Below, one piece after another: positions 11,291 through 23,500 of a stretch of 64,000 nt of DNA (the first letter of the stretch is position 1; the number at the start of each line of letters is the position of its first letter). The notes below the pieces were generated by a model, which saw only the letters and a list, made by a program, of their open reading frames with translations, was not told where the DNA came from and did no database searches. The stretch is from assembly GCA_034509495.1 (NCBI GenBank), contig CM067521.1, positions 21,876,187 through 21,940,186 on the forward strand, in the 5' to 3' direction. The DNA comes from Acestrorhynchus altus (lineage: Eukaryota; Chordata; Actinopteri; Characiformes; Acestrorhynchidae). A program made the position numbers and the translations under genes.

Positions 11291-12050
11291 AATCATACTC
11301 AGTGTAACAGTGTTTACCCTGGGTGTAATAAATCATACTCAGTGTAACAGTGTTTACCCTGGGTGTAATAAATCACTCAGTGTAACATTGTTTACCCTCG
11401 GTGTAATAAATCACTCAGTGTAACATCGTTTACCCTCGGTGTAATAAATCGCTCAGTGTAACAGTGTTTACCCTGGGTGTAGTTAATCACACAGTGTTTA
11501 CCCTGGGTGTAATAAATCACTCAGTATAACAGTGTTTACCCTTGGTGTAATTACTCAGTGTAACAGTGTTTACCCTGGGTGTAATTACTCAGTGTAACAG
11601 TGTTTACCCTGGGTGTAATAAATCATACTCAGTATAACAGTGTTTACCCTTGGTGTAATTATTCAGTGTAACAGTGTTTACCCTGGGTGTAGTTAATCAC
11701 GCTGTGTTTACCCTGGGTGTAATAAATCATACTCATTGTTACAGTGTTTACCCTGGGTGTAATAAATCATACTCAGTGTAACAGTGTTTACCCTGGGTGT
11801 AATAAATTATACTCAGTATTAAAGTGTTTACCCTGGGTGTAATAAATCATACTCAGTATAACAGTGTTTACCCTGGGTGTAGTTAATCACACAGTGTTTA
11901 CCCTGGGTGTAATAAATCGCTCAGTATAACAGTGTTTACCCTTGGTGTAATTACTCAGTGTAACAGTGTTTACCCTGGGTGTAATAAATCATACTCAGTG
12001 TAACATCGTTTACCCTCGGTGTAATTACTCACTCAGCGTAACATTGTTTA
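11291..12050 (+). repeat. Minisatellite, 40-bp unit
   Basis: About 19-20 copies of a unit of the form AATAAATCATACTCAGTGTA followed by ACAGTGTTTACCCTGGGTGT. Variants lack 'aataaatc' or 'cata', or carry 'tcggtgt' or 'agttaatcac', so units are 28-40 bp. Higher-order variants recur, indicating unequal exchange. Confidence 0.95.
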
Positions 12051-12184
12051 CACTGTTCGATGTAAGACATAAATTTATTTGATCAAAGCATCTTTACTAC
12101 CTAGGCTGAAAAAGAACTCGAAGGGACAAGGTGATGGACTTTCGCTGCTGTCGGTTGATAATCTTGTCAACTTTGTTTCTGCAG

Positions 12185-12265
12185 GTCCAGGTGACTTCTG
12201 CACAGATCTCACCACAGCTGGCTGCAGCTGTACAGCAGGTGTCTGAGCAAGTGATTCAAGTCCAG
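12185..12265 (+). CDS. Possible orphan exon of a Gln/Val/Ala-rich protein
   Basis: 81 bp (27 codons, phase 0) lie between a T-rich tract ending TTTCTGCAG and a GTCAGA donor. They encode QVTSAQISPQLAAAVQQVSE and QVIQVQ, with biased amphipathic composition like transcription-factor Gln-rich regions. No partner exon was found on either side, and I could not name a parent gene. A chance frame is possible. Confidence 0.3.
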
Positions 12266-12479
12266 GTCAGAATGCATTTCTTTGGTTCGCACATTCCTTA
12301 ACCTTCTTTACTGCATCACAAAGACTGTATTAGAGCCGGGCGATATGGACAAAATACGGACATCCCAATACAGACCCTGGATTTCTCTAAGCAAATAGGT
12401 AAGAGCCTCCCATTGGATAATTACTGCATGGGTAACTGTTTCAGCTGGCAACACGTTATTTAACCCAAACTGATGAGGT

Positions 12480-12735
12480 GAGAAGCTTCTCATTTGTTAA
12501 ACATGGAAAAGATATTGATCTGTTTCAGAAGAGTCAGATTATTGGCATCAAGCAGAGAAAACATCTAAGGAGAGGCTGAAGGTACTAAAATTGCATTATT
12601 AATGAAGCACAGTGGGGAGACATCATCTTCGAGGAAGGAATGTGGTTATGATTGGCAATCACTCAAATGTTTGGTGAATTCAAATGGTAGAAGAACAACA
12701 ATAGAACTCGGATCTGTTTAATAGTGAAAGCAAGA
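12480..12735 (+). mobile_element. Tc1-like fragment, same family as 24235-25265
   Basis: Landmarks 'catttgttaaacatgg', 'gagaggctgaaggt', 'caggaaggaatgtggt'-like and 'ctgtttaatagtgaaag' repeat in order at about 24250-24570. Only the 5' part is present. Confidence 0.6.
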
Positions 12736-13029
12736 GCATTTCCATATACTTTATATAGCACCTCTCGTGGTTCCTACACTGATTGCAACCTATTCATACA
12801 TCTACAGCTCCTACCTCCACTTAAGTTATTTATTTATTTCTTTTTCTTCTCAGGAATAGCATCTGAAAGATATATTTATTCTGTTTTCCTTCTCCCTACT
12901 TTCTGCCTTTTTCCCCTTATTGATCTGTGTGTGCTGACAGTCACAAAATAACATTTAACTGCATGTTGTTCTGTGTATAACTTTTTGTGTGACAAATAAA
13001 CAAACCTTGAATTCTACACACAAAACAAA

Positions 13030-13700
13030 AAAAGTGATAAAGGTTTATTAAAAATAAAACACAAAAATATAACATGCACACAGGTATTTGCAGCCTTTGT
13101 CATTATACTCAGAATTGAGCTCAGGTGCATCTTGTTTCCACTGATCATCCTTCAAATGTTTCTACAGCTTGATTGGACACCTGTGGTAGATTCAGCTGCT
13201 TGGACACGATTTGGAAAGACGCACCTGTTTAAATAAGGTCTCATAGTAGAAAGTGCAGGGCAGAGCACAAACCAGGACATGAAGTCTAAAGAACTGTCAG
13301 TAGACCTCCGAGACAGGATTGTATGGATACACAGATCTGAGGAAGGTACAGAAACATTTCTGCTGCATTGAAGATCCCAATGAGCACAGTGGCTCCATCA
13401 TCTGTAAATGGAAGAAGTTTGGAACCACCTGGGCTCTTCATAGAGCTGCCCGTCCGGCCAAACTGAGTGATCGTGGTAGAAGGGCTTTAGAGTCAAGGGG
13501 AAGATTACTGCAGCGATGCACCACATCCAATCTGCCGGAACTTGAGAGGTTCTGCAAAGAAGAATGGGAGATCCTTCCCAGAAACAGGTGCCGAGCTTGT
13601 AGCATCAAACCTAAAAAGACTCGAGGCTGTAATTGCTGCCAAACGAGCTTCAACAAAGTATTGAGCAAAAGCTGTGAAAACGTCTGTACATATTCTTGTA
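13030..13700 (+). mobile_element. Internally deleted Tc1-like transposon
   Basis: It has a transposase start region (SKELSVDLRDRIVWIHRSEE), the second half of the DNA-binding domain (KWKKFGTTWALHRAARPAKL, SDRGRRAL), and then jumps to the extreme C-terminus (LPELERFCKEEWEILPRNRC). The catalytic DDE core is deleted. The remaining joined frame (13319-13906) stays open for 195 codons, the last ~60 being outside the transposase. Confidence 0.8.
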
Positions 13701-14059
13701 ACCCAAATGGTGTCACCATGCGCCCTGTTGGATGCACACTCAATCCCTGTTTCCTCTGCGTTGTGTATTTTTGGTTTTTTAGAAAAAGATGGAGACTGAA
13801 CACCAGTAAGATCTTTTCCCATCGCAATACAGGCACAGAATTTTATTGTACATGCTCTTTCTCCACATCACAAAGGGAAACCTTCACAAAACATAACAAA
13901 CACTGAGTACTTGTAAAGATAAAAGAACCAAAACGGCCATATTAACCTAATGGAATGTACCGTACAGCTTAATTAAATCACTGTGCTTATTAATAAAGCT
14001 GCATCCAGCATTGTGCGTTTAACATAAAGTAAAAAACAAATTTTAAAGTCTCCAAAGAA

Positions 14060-14440
14060 ACAAATAATCTGTTAGAGTTAAATAAAATTGACTCTGGAAC
14101 ATCCCCTAACTGAACCTGATTGGGGACGGCTCACTAAAACAAATATTTCTCTTGGATGCTCGACGGCCTCTAATCTTCACAACACATAACACACACTGAG
14201 GCCTTTTGTTTCATGAGCAGCAAAGTAGCATCTGCTCTGCACCAGGTGCCACCTAGTGGCTGTGAGGAGGAACTGCTGCCTTGTTTTTTATATAAATTTG
14301 TAAAGATTCAAACAAACTTCTCCCTTTGTCACCGTGGGGTTTTTTTGTGTGGAGTTTAGAAAGGAATGTGAATTGAATTCATTTTGGAAAAAGGCTGTAA
14401 CATCACAAAGTGAGAAAAAAAAGAAAAATCAAAAGTCAGA
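14060..14440 (+). repeat. ~380-bp direct repeat, copy 2
   Basis: Second copy of 9777-10180 in the same orientation, about 4.3 kb away. It has two small deletions relative to copy 1 near 14285-14330. Confidence 0.85.
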
Positions 14441-15514
14441 GTCCGCATACCTTACACACATCATCTAAACTGGACTACTGAACGGGTTAAAGGTGGCTTT
14501 AAGGTGGTTTAGTGTCATGCATTCAAAATGTGGTTTGATGTTTTTATAAGGTGGTTATTTTGGGTTTTAACACGTATTGATTTGTTTTTGGGGCAGGTAC
14601 ATGTGCTTTTAGAGTGGTTTGATTGGGCTTCAGAGTGGTTTAATGGAATCCCATGAAATGTGCAATGAAATGTGTACTTTGATAAGTACCTTCAGTTTTC
14701 TTGCATAAAATATATTAAATGAATGTCATGAAACAGCAGGTTTGGCAGCGAGTCTGATAAGGTTAGCTGACAGAAAAGGTCTGGGGATAAGAAATCAGGG
14801 TCGTATGCAATTGGAGATGTGTATATTTTATTTTCTGTGGGGTTCAAGTGCGAGATTATCACGATTGTTATTGTTAAGCAAGGTACTCAACATGGCAGCA
14901 GTCGCAAAAAATCTGTGTGATTGCAAAGCATGGATATCATAAGCCAGTTTGGTCACACGGTTTGATTTGCTTGGACAAGCTGGTCATGCTGACTGATTAC
15001 CTTGGTCAAGTTAGCTGATAAGGGTAGGCAGGTTGGTCATAACTCCAAAATCAAACAAATCAGACTGAATTGCTTTGTTAAAGGTAGGTGATTGTTTTAA
15101 TGTAAATCTGTGATGTAATGACAGAATAAAGACATTCACGTTCATAGACTTTGTTATTTGTAGCAGTCATATACAGTGAGTTATGTCCTGTAGTTGCTTA
15201 GTTGTACTGATTTCTTGTTTGTAGCAGAAAAGCTGCCTATATATAATTACCAAAACAGTCCACAGGCTTGACCTGGGATACAACAATAATCAGGGCTGTT
15301 TAAGAGATATAGATAAGCATTTATTTGACTAATTTAAAATACTCTGGTATTGATAATAGAATTCTCTGTGTTTTTTCAGTTGATAAACCAGCAAATCCCT
15401 TTCATCCACCTAAACTGTGACTCATTCATCAGCTTACAGTAAAAACATACTATAAAGAAAATCATTTCTGTTACAGTGTAATGAATGTAAACTCCTTGAA
15501 TATTTATATTTTTA
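14441..15514. other. Non-coding interval
   Basis: AT-rich with loose TGGTTT-type repetition (14490-14650) resembling 10200-10330 after the first direct-repeat copy. No gene is supported. Confidence 0.4.
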
Positions 15515-17185
15515 CAGTGCCCTCCACAATTTCTATTGTTAAAAGTCTTAAAATAAATTCAGTTATAGAAAAATGTAACCTTTAACTGAAGTGATAAAAA
15601 AACCCTAAGAAATAATTGTTTTTCATATCTCATGTTCCTCAATTATTGGCACCCTAACAGTTTCGAGATATAATAAATGTAACTGAAGCATTTCTCTCAT
15701 TTCTACTGTAGAAATTGATCAAAATATCAAAGTAACCTTCAATTAGTAATTCATCACTTACATTTCCATGGGGTATAAATATGAACACAGAAGCCTAATT
15801 CTCTTATCCACTTTTCAACATGGAAAAGACAAGAGAACATCTTTGAAGTAAGGCAGATGTGTCGACCTTAACTCAGGCAATAAAATAGCCACTGCCCTAT
15901 GTCACGTAGCAGGACTACATTACCCAGAATGCCATTTGCGACAGGAGTACTGACACCTGTGTGACTCCCTATATATATTGGTGTCCCACAGGGGGTGATT
16001 GCCAAGTATTAGCCCTTCTTGCTTTACTCAGCGTTGTTCTGCTATATAACAACGTTTTGGATTTTCCCTGGATTTGTTTGTATGCTCATCTCAGTATCTT
16101 CACTTTACCCTGCGCATGCCTCGCATCTGTCCAGTCCTGACACCCTAGACCTGCCCATATCTACAGTCAGAGGAACCGTCAACAACTTTAAAACAACTGG
16201 AACAGTTTCAAACAAGCCTGGACAAGGATGCAAGTTTATCTGGCCACCACACACAGTGAGGAGGATGGTAAGAGAAGTAAAAAGTTCTCCAAAGCACACT
16301 GTTTGAGAACTGCATCACATTGCATCATCTTGGGGTCACAAAGTCTCCATAACAACCATCAGGCGCTTTCTACATGCAAACAAGCTGTTTGGGAGGCATG
16401 CATGGAAAAAGCTGTTTCTCACAAGCATAAATGTAAACATTTGGAGTTCACTAAGTGGTACTGGGACTTCAAGTGGTACCGTGTGCTTTGGTCAGATGAG
16501 ACCGAGATACAGCTTTTTGGCAACAAACGCTCAAAGTGGGTCTGGCGTAAAAAAAAATAAGAGTACATGGAAAATCAACTCATGCCCACTGTGAAGCATG
16601 GGGGTGCTGGAGGCCTGTTTCTCTTCCAAAGACCCCAGGAACCTTGTTAGGGTGCAAAGCATAATGAACTCTTTAAAATACCACAATATTTTAAACCATA
16701 GTCTGGTGGCCTCAGCCCGAAATCAGAAGATGGTTCGTCACTGGGTTTTTCAGGCAATGACCCTAAACTTGTGGCCAAATCTACATATCAATGGTTCACC
16801 AGACACAAAATCAAGCTCCATTGGCCATCTCAGTCCAAACTGAAAACCTGTGGGATGGGTTGAAGAGGAGATTGCATAGGAGAGGACCCTGGACAAAGTG
16901 GAATGGTCGAAGATCCCTCTCTCTATATTCTCCCATCATGTGAAAGGTTACAGGAGAAGATTTAGTGCTGTCTTGTTGGCAAAAGGGGGCGGTACAAAGC
17001 ATTAACATCAGGGTGATTTAATGTCAATTTTTTTTTTCTTAATGTGGGATTATTTCCCACTGAATATATGCACTTGCATTTTTGCATTGTTGTCCTAAAC
17101 ACTTACAAAAAATATTAGAAAGAGAAAAAAGAATTCATTAGAAAACTTTATTTATGAGGCATGCCAATAATTGCGGAGGGCACTA
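15515..17185 (+). mobile_element. Tc1/mariner transposon, full length but dead
   Basis: A 1.67-kb element flanked by TA. Left end CAGTGCCCTCCACAATTTCT matches the right end (TAGTGCCCTCCGCAATT when reversed). The transposase runs on the plus strand: HTH residues STVRGTVNNFKTTGTVSNKP at about 16160, VLWSDETEIQLFG with the first catalytic Asp at about 16490, then GGLFLF-type and LHWPSQ-type segments in shifted frames. Several stops and frameshifts inactivate it. A ~250-bp foreign segment seems to sit at about 15897-16150. Confidence 0.9.
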
Positions 17186-17387
17186 TACAAACACTCTGTA
17201 TATACAAGCAGATTAAACAGCTGCAGGGTGGATTACAGGAAGGGATGTGGTGGATTTTTTCCTAAGGTTTTCAGCATCCATCCATGTTGTCCATGAGCTT
17301 GATATGTGAAAAGAAAAAAATTAGAGTTTCAGTTTTTTATCGGAAAAAAATGATAATGAACCATGTTTGCAGCAACCCACAAGATCA

Positions 17388-17398
17388 TTTATTTTATT
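17388..17398 (-). terminator. Candidate csf1 polyadenylation signals
   Basis: Two overlapping AATAAA hexamers on the minus strand (17398-17393 and 17393-17388) lie about 145 bp past the candidate csf1 stop. They would give a short 3' UTR. They are placed by motif and position only. Confidence 0.35.
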
Positions 17399-17541
17399 CC
17401 CAGTTCTAAAGCTGTATCTTGTACATAGGTGACCTTTTGAATGAGAAAAGATATCAGTATTCCAGAAAGTTTCCAACATCCCAGAAAGTACACCACAGGA
17501 AACTCAAAGACTGACTCGCTGTACAAACAGATGTTGGAAAA

Positions 17542-17592
17542 CTACCTCCTTGTTGCTGTTCTTCGAGGAATTTGAAGAAGCTGTCTGATGTT
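17542..17592 (-). CDS. csf1: csf1 exon 8: candidate cytoplasmic tail and stop
   Basis: After a TTCACAG acceptor with a T-rich tract, the required phase 0 frame reads NIRQLLQIPRRTATRR and then TAG. This gives a 16-residue basic tail. Mammalian CSF1 tails are about twice that length, so an alternative last exon (for example near 17290, after a polypyrimidine stretch) cannot be excluded. Confidence 0.55.
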   Translation of the reverse strand, partial: NIRQLLQIPRRTATRR

Positions 17593-20500
17593 CTGTGAAG
17601 CCCCAACAAAAAAAAAAAACAACCACAGTGAAACAGCTCATGCTTCTTCCTCGTGATCACATTTTTGTGCTATCGGCCACTCTTAGCTAGACATCACTGT
17701 TCTGACTCACCGTTTTTTGTTTGGAGAAGCTGAAAGCGGTGAGGAGCATTAATACAAAGCATACAGATGTGATTATGATTGTTGTTTTCTGTAAGTTCCT
17801 CCCCCAGTGTCCCACATCACAATGTCTGGAAATGTGATTTTCTGTGCTTTCAGAGGCTTTTTGGCATTTGGAACCTGAGAAAGAACAAAATATAAAATGT
17901 TGTATGATGAGCATAAAGTTGTGTAGACAAACTTAAAACAGAGGTGAAACAAATGCTTACATTTCTACTGGCTTTTTTTCAAATTTTTTCAAATTTTTCA
18001 GATTTCATTTGTGTGGAGTAAAAAGTAGGTAGTTAATAGTTCCATTTGCTTAGTTACATGTCTGTCCATCTGTCCTTCTGTCCATCTGTTCATTCATCCA
18101 TTCATCTGTTTGTCTGTTCATCCATCCATACATCCACCCATCTATCCATTTGTCCATCCATCCATCCATACATACATATATACATACAAACATCCATCTG
18201 TCTGTTCATCCACTCATTTAGCCAGCCAGCCAGCCATGAAACCGACCATATAACTGAAGAAAAAACACTTTTTATTCACTTACATTCTAGTCATTAACCT
18301 CTTTCCGCTGGCTATTCTGAACTCAACCATGAATCATTTTTACAGGTTAAAATTTGCCAGAGGAATTACAGCTTGTAAGTAAAAATGGAAACCAAAGAGT
18401 CAAATGAAAGTGTCTCTATTTGTAGTCATATCTGTTTTATCTTCAAAAATTCTCAATTATTTTTATCTTTCTCACTTTTTAACAGTCTCAATAGGATAGG
18501 ATAGGATAGGATAGAACTTTATTGATCCCTTGGGAGGGTTCCCTCAGGGAAATTAAGGTTCCAGCCACATAAATACAGTACAGAAAAGGTAGAAGGAGAT
18601 AATAATTTAGTAAGGAAACACTATATAAATATAAAGAATATATAATAGAGACTATATTACAATATATATAAAGTCCTGTAGGAGGGGGTATTGCACATTA
18701 TTATAATTCTTGCACTTTGAACTGTATATTGCACCAAGTCCAGTTGTGTTATGGTTGTGGGTTGTGGGTTACTGGTTGGTTCCTACCCGTTCCCAACCTC
18801 CATCCTCCTGTTAGCACTGCCCCCCCCAGAGAGGAGTGACAGCGAACACTGAACAGTGACAGATCGGGTTGTTGTTCTTTATATTGCATCAAAAGGTCAT
18901 GACAAATGGACAAACACAAATACTCCAAAATGACATGGAGTGAAATCTTTCACCTACTTTCATTGAAAGCTATGACATTTTTCCAGCATGTTAACAGATG
19001 TTAAATCAAGAATCGGCATGCATAGGTTTCAATCTACAAAAAAAGGATAATGTTAACAATCAAAGGCCCAAATACCTTTAATAATTAATAATAATTTACC
19101 TTTGCAGTCTGTTACGTCACTGATGGATTTAATCGCATTGTCTTGCAAGGGTACAGCCATGTGAAGATGAGTTTGGATATGAACAGAGGTGCTGACATCA
19201 GCAGACTGTTCAGCAGGAGGCTGGAGGGGTGCTGATCTTGGGCCTGTCGTTGATTTTGGTGCTGATTCTTTGTCCATGTGAAGTGTTTGGAAAGGGCTGA
19301 TCGTTCTTGTTCCAGGAGTGATCTGTAAGTGAGATCTCTTCTTATGAATTCCAGCAGGATCAGATGTGCTTGTAGTAATCCAACTCTGGAGCAATTCAGA
19401 GTAGGAATCAGACAATGTTCTTTGAACGTTGGTGTTTAAAGATCTCTTAAAATGTACAAGTGCTGCATTTCTGCCTGGTCTGTGTGGTGTGATGCTTCTC
19501 TGAAAGGGCTGATATGTTCTTCTTTGTGGGATTTTTGGTAATTCAGTTGAGGTTTTTATGGAAATGACTGGTGATGGTGAACTCTCCATCTCCACAGGGG
19601 TATCCAAGAAATTTGGGGTGTTAGACAAGACATGGTCTATAAAATTCTCAGGTGTTGAACCAGAAGGTTCTGTAGAGAGGTCAGTTTTTGTATGCTGCCA
19701 AGGTGAAGATTCTCCATTTTCAGAATCCAGTGAAACTGGAGAAGGTGGGATTTTATCTGAATGAGGTGTTCCTTGATTAACATTAACATGCTCAGATTCT
19801 CTGTATCCTTCACTTTTATTTCTCAAGACAGGTGTTAGGGATGGCTTGGAGGGTGAAGTTGTTGGTGAACTGGGAGAAGATCTGGCCAGCATGAATGCCT
19901 TGAAATGTGTACAACTAAATTTTGTGCAAGGACACTGGCACTCTTGGGTACCTAGTGATAAACAGAAACATCGTATACAGTTCATGATCATATATGGTTA
20001 TTTCACTCTTGTTGCACTCATAATTCATAGGATATTGTTTATGTCAACATTGTTAATTTAAGTACACTATATGGACAAAATTCAGTTTGAGTCCCTATTA
20101 TTACTGTCAATTAAGGTTTTCTTCTAGATTTTAGAGCATTTCAGAATCAGTCTCAGCTTTATAGTCAGTCAAACCACGTGACCTAATAAGAACAAAGTAC
20201 AGTTACTAAGGCTCAGTGTGTAGTGCAAATAAAATTAGAATAAACTAAGATGAATATACAAACAATCTATCATAGATACATAAATTAAATATAATTATGT
20301 AAGTATTTATATCATAAGGTATTGTACCATGTACTGTAGGAGCAACAGCTTGAGTTGTTTAAGGTGATAGTGTTAAAGTACAGGGGTTGGACAATGAAAC
20401 TGAAACACCTGTCATTGTAGTATGGGAGGTTCTATGGCTAAATTGGAGGAGCCTGGTGGCCAATCTTCATTAATTGCACCAGAGTGTGAAGGTTCAATTA

Positions 20501-23500
20501 GCAGGTAAGAGCACAGTTTTGCTCAAAATACTGCAATGAACACAACATTATGGGGGACATACCAGAGTTCAAAAGAGGACAAATTGTTGGTGTATATCTT
20601 GCTGGCACATCTGTGACCAAGACAGCAAGGCTTTGTGATGTATCAAGAGCCACGGTATTCAGGGTAATGTCAGCACCACCAAGAAGGACCAACCACGAGG
20701 AAGCTGTCTGAAAAGGATGTTTGGGCACTAACCCGGATTGTATCCAAAAAATTTTCTTTCCAAAGACGAATTGACGCTGTATTGGCCGCAAAAGGAGGCC
20801 CTACACCATTCTAATAAATTATTGTGGTCTAAAACCAGGAGTTTCATTGTCCAACCCCTGTAGAAGCAGTGTTCAGTGTAGTGTTTATATAGGATGCATA
20901 TTCAGTATGGTGGAGCAGAGGGTGGAGCAGTTCAGCAGTCTGACTGTATCTGAGTAGAAACTGTTTTTCAGTCTAGATGCTTTTGTCTGGATGTAGTGCA
21001 GCCTGCTTCCAGAGGAAAGGAGGGTGAAAGGTCCATGTGCAGGGTAGGTGGGGTCACAGAAGATGCAGCTGTCATAGCTCAGTGACGGGACATTATATAC
21101 TTCTAGCCCAAACCTTGCATTAGGCATGGTGCCATTAGGTACATGTTTATCTGTTCCAGAGAGTCCTATGCTATTGGCATTACTTCTTTGCACAGATAAA
21201 AAGTCTCTGTGCATTTGCACAACTGATTGCATTTATTTAAACGTATACATAGTGTATCTTGTCCAAAAAAATATTTAAGCTATTTTTAAATTAATAAATT
21301 TTACCTGACATTTGGGTGACAAGTGTAGTGGTGGAACCTGGGAGTTCCTCTGCATACTCATCATCACAGTTCCATTCTATGGGTTTGTCATTCTTAGTCA
21401 CCAGATTCTTGTACATTTGAATGACTTCCTCAGCTTTTGCCAGGCTCACCCTGGGAGAAGTCGTGTACAGCTTTGTAAACTTCACTGGATTGTCCTGAAA
21501 AAATAAAAGGAGTAGATCATGATTACTTAATGTACTAAATGGAGCTTAATGCTGAATGCCTCAACCTGGAACCCTGAAGCATTGAAGGCTCCAGTCCTAT
21601 CAATGGTGCGCTCTTTCTGTAATCTAATTTCTTTTGTACCTAATTTTGCTGTACCTCTGCCTATGTCCTTGGCCTTATGAGCCTGAGGAGACATGTATCT
21701 GTTAATCTTCAGTTAATACAAACCACATTGCTGCCATTAAGTCTGACTCTTGCTCACGGGATCAGCTGAGCCTCATGGTAAATTGTTTGGTGATTGATTG
21801 ATTATGCTTCAGAATCAATAGTAATTAATTATTCAATTACATATACTTGTCTCTGTTTCTGCATATTAGTTTTTTGGATGCAATCCTCAATATTAGCAGC
21901 CTATCATGACCATTCTTAGCAATAACTTTGCTTTGTGTTTCAGAATGATTAATATGACACAGGAATTTTAAGAGGACTGTTGTGGTGAGATGATAAAAAC
22001 TGCAATAATGCCCTCATTTAGAAAAAACAATGGTGGAAGGAGCTGTGAGACAAATCACCATGGCAGAAGTCATTGCAGCTGCAGTAACTGACCAAGTGCA
22101 ATGGATAACTGGGCACTCCCAAAACATCTGTATAGCATTAGTAACTGTTCCAGTATTATATATGTGGTAGTAAGCATCTGCAGTCTGTTATTTTGGAATA
22201 GTTTCCAAAGGCTGATACAGTAACCTGGAGGGTTTTAGGTGAGGCATGCCACTAGTGTTGGCCAAGACACTCTTAAAATGTGTTAAAAATGTGTGTGTTA
22301 ATGGCTGAATACTCAATACCATGTCCAGAGGTATTCTGTTCCCAAAACAACTGTACTCAAAATAAACTATTATTATTGTTGACGAATAAAAAATACTAGG
22401 TATGTCTTGATCTGATCCACTGTATCAGGATTGGGGGTGAGACATTTTTAATGGATTGTCTTTTTATGTGTATTTTGTGGAATGTTTGTAGTTTTATGTA
22501 CTTTTAATCACCAACACATTAGAGACAGTCACACATACCAGATATTGTTATTTTCAGGAGATCCTATGATACTTAAAATTTCCTTCATTTGAGATGTAAA
22601 TATTAAGACAATTTAAATATTTGTATAAATTTGATCATGCTTTGATCAAACACTTACTTGTTTACACTTACAAACGTTTTTGTCTTTTATCCTTATAAGA
22701 CTTTAGGAACACTTTAAATCCTGTTGGGAATTGATCATCCAGAGTGTTTTTACTTTAAAAATACAATAATCTTGACGCAGCATTTGTAATAATTAGATTG
22801 TCAAAGATATTTATAATAAGTTCTTTAAAATCATTGAAAACAGTTCAAATACAATATAAAACAATGACCTGAATGTCCTTTAAAATGTGTATAATTTACA
22901 TATCTATCAGTATTAACCCTTCTCAGGACTTTTATTCTGAAAATAAGCGCCTTCCTTCACATTTCCCTCTATAACCCAATATCTGGGCCAGTGATCTGGG
23001 CCATTAATTATTCCCCCTGATCAGTCAGAGTCTGCATGCAAGTTGTGAATGTACTTGTGGACAGAGCAGTAAACATGCACTGGAAGCTCCTTTGGCTTTT
23101 AAACCGGGATTTAATTCAGCTGGAAACAACTGAATGTTTTCCGAGTTGGATTACTTGCTGATAATTCATCACACAGTGATTATAGGGTCATTCTTGTAGT
23201 TTGCAGTTTGTTATATGTGTATCATTTTATGTAGGCTAGAATGTAGTTGCCAACAAATTGCGGATCTCTGGTTCTAAAAGTTAATGCAAATGCATACAAA
23301 CTGTGTTACTACTATAAACAATGCCAGGATTCATCTGGCTCAAATTATGAGAGTGTGGAGACCTCAGGGAGCTGGAGACCTCATTTTCACACATGGATTG
23401 GCCATCACCTGAACCCAGTCCAGACCTGAACCGCACTGAGAATCTTTGAGATATGCTGGAAAAGACTTTGCACAGTGGTCCAACTCTCACATCCTCAATA

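Noticed and set aside
11291..12050. CRISPR-like array
   Set aside because: The units are contiguous tandem copies without unique spacers, in a vertebrate genome; it is a minisatellite.
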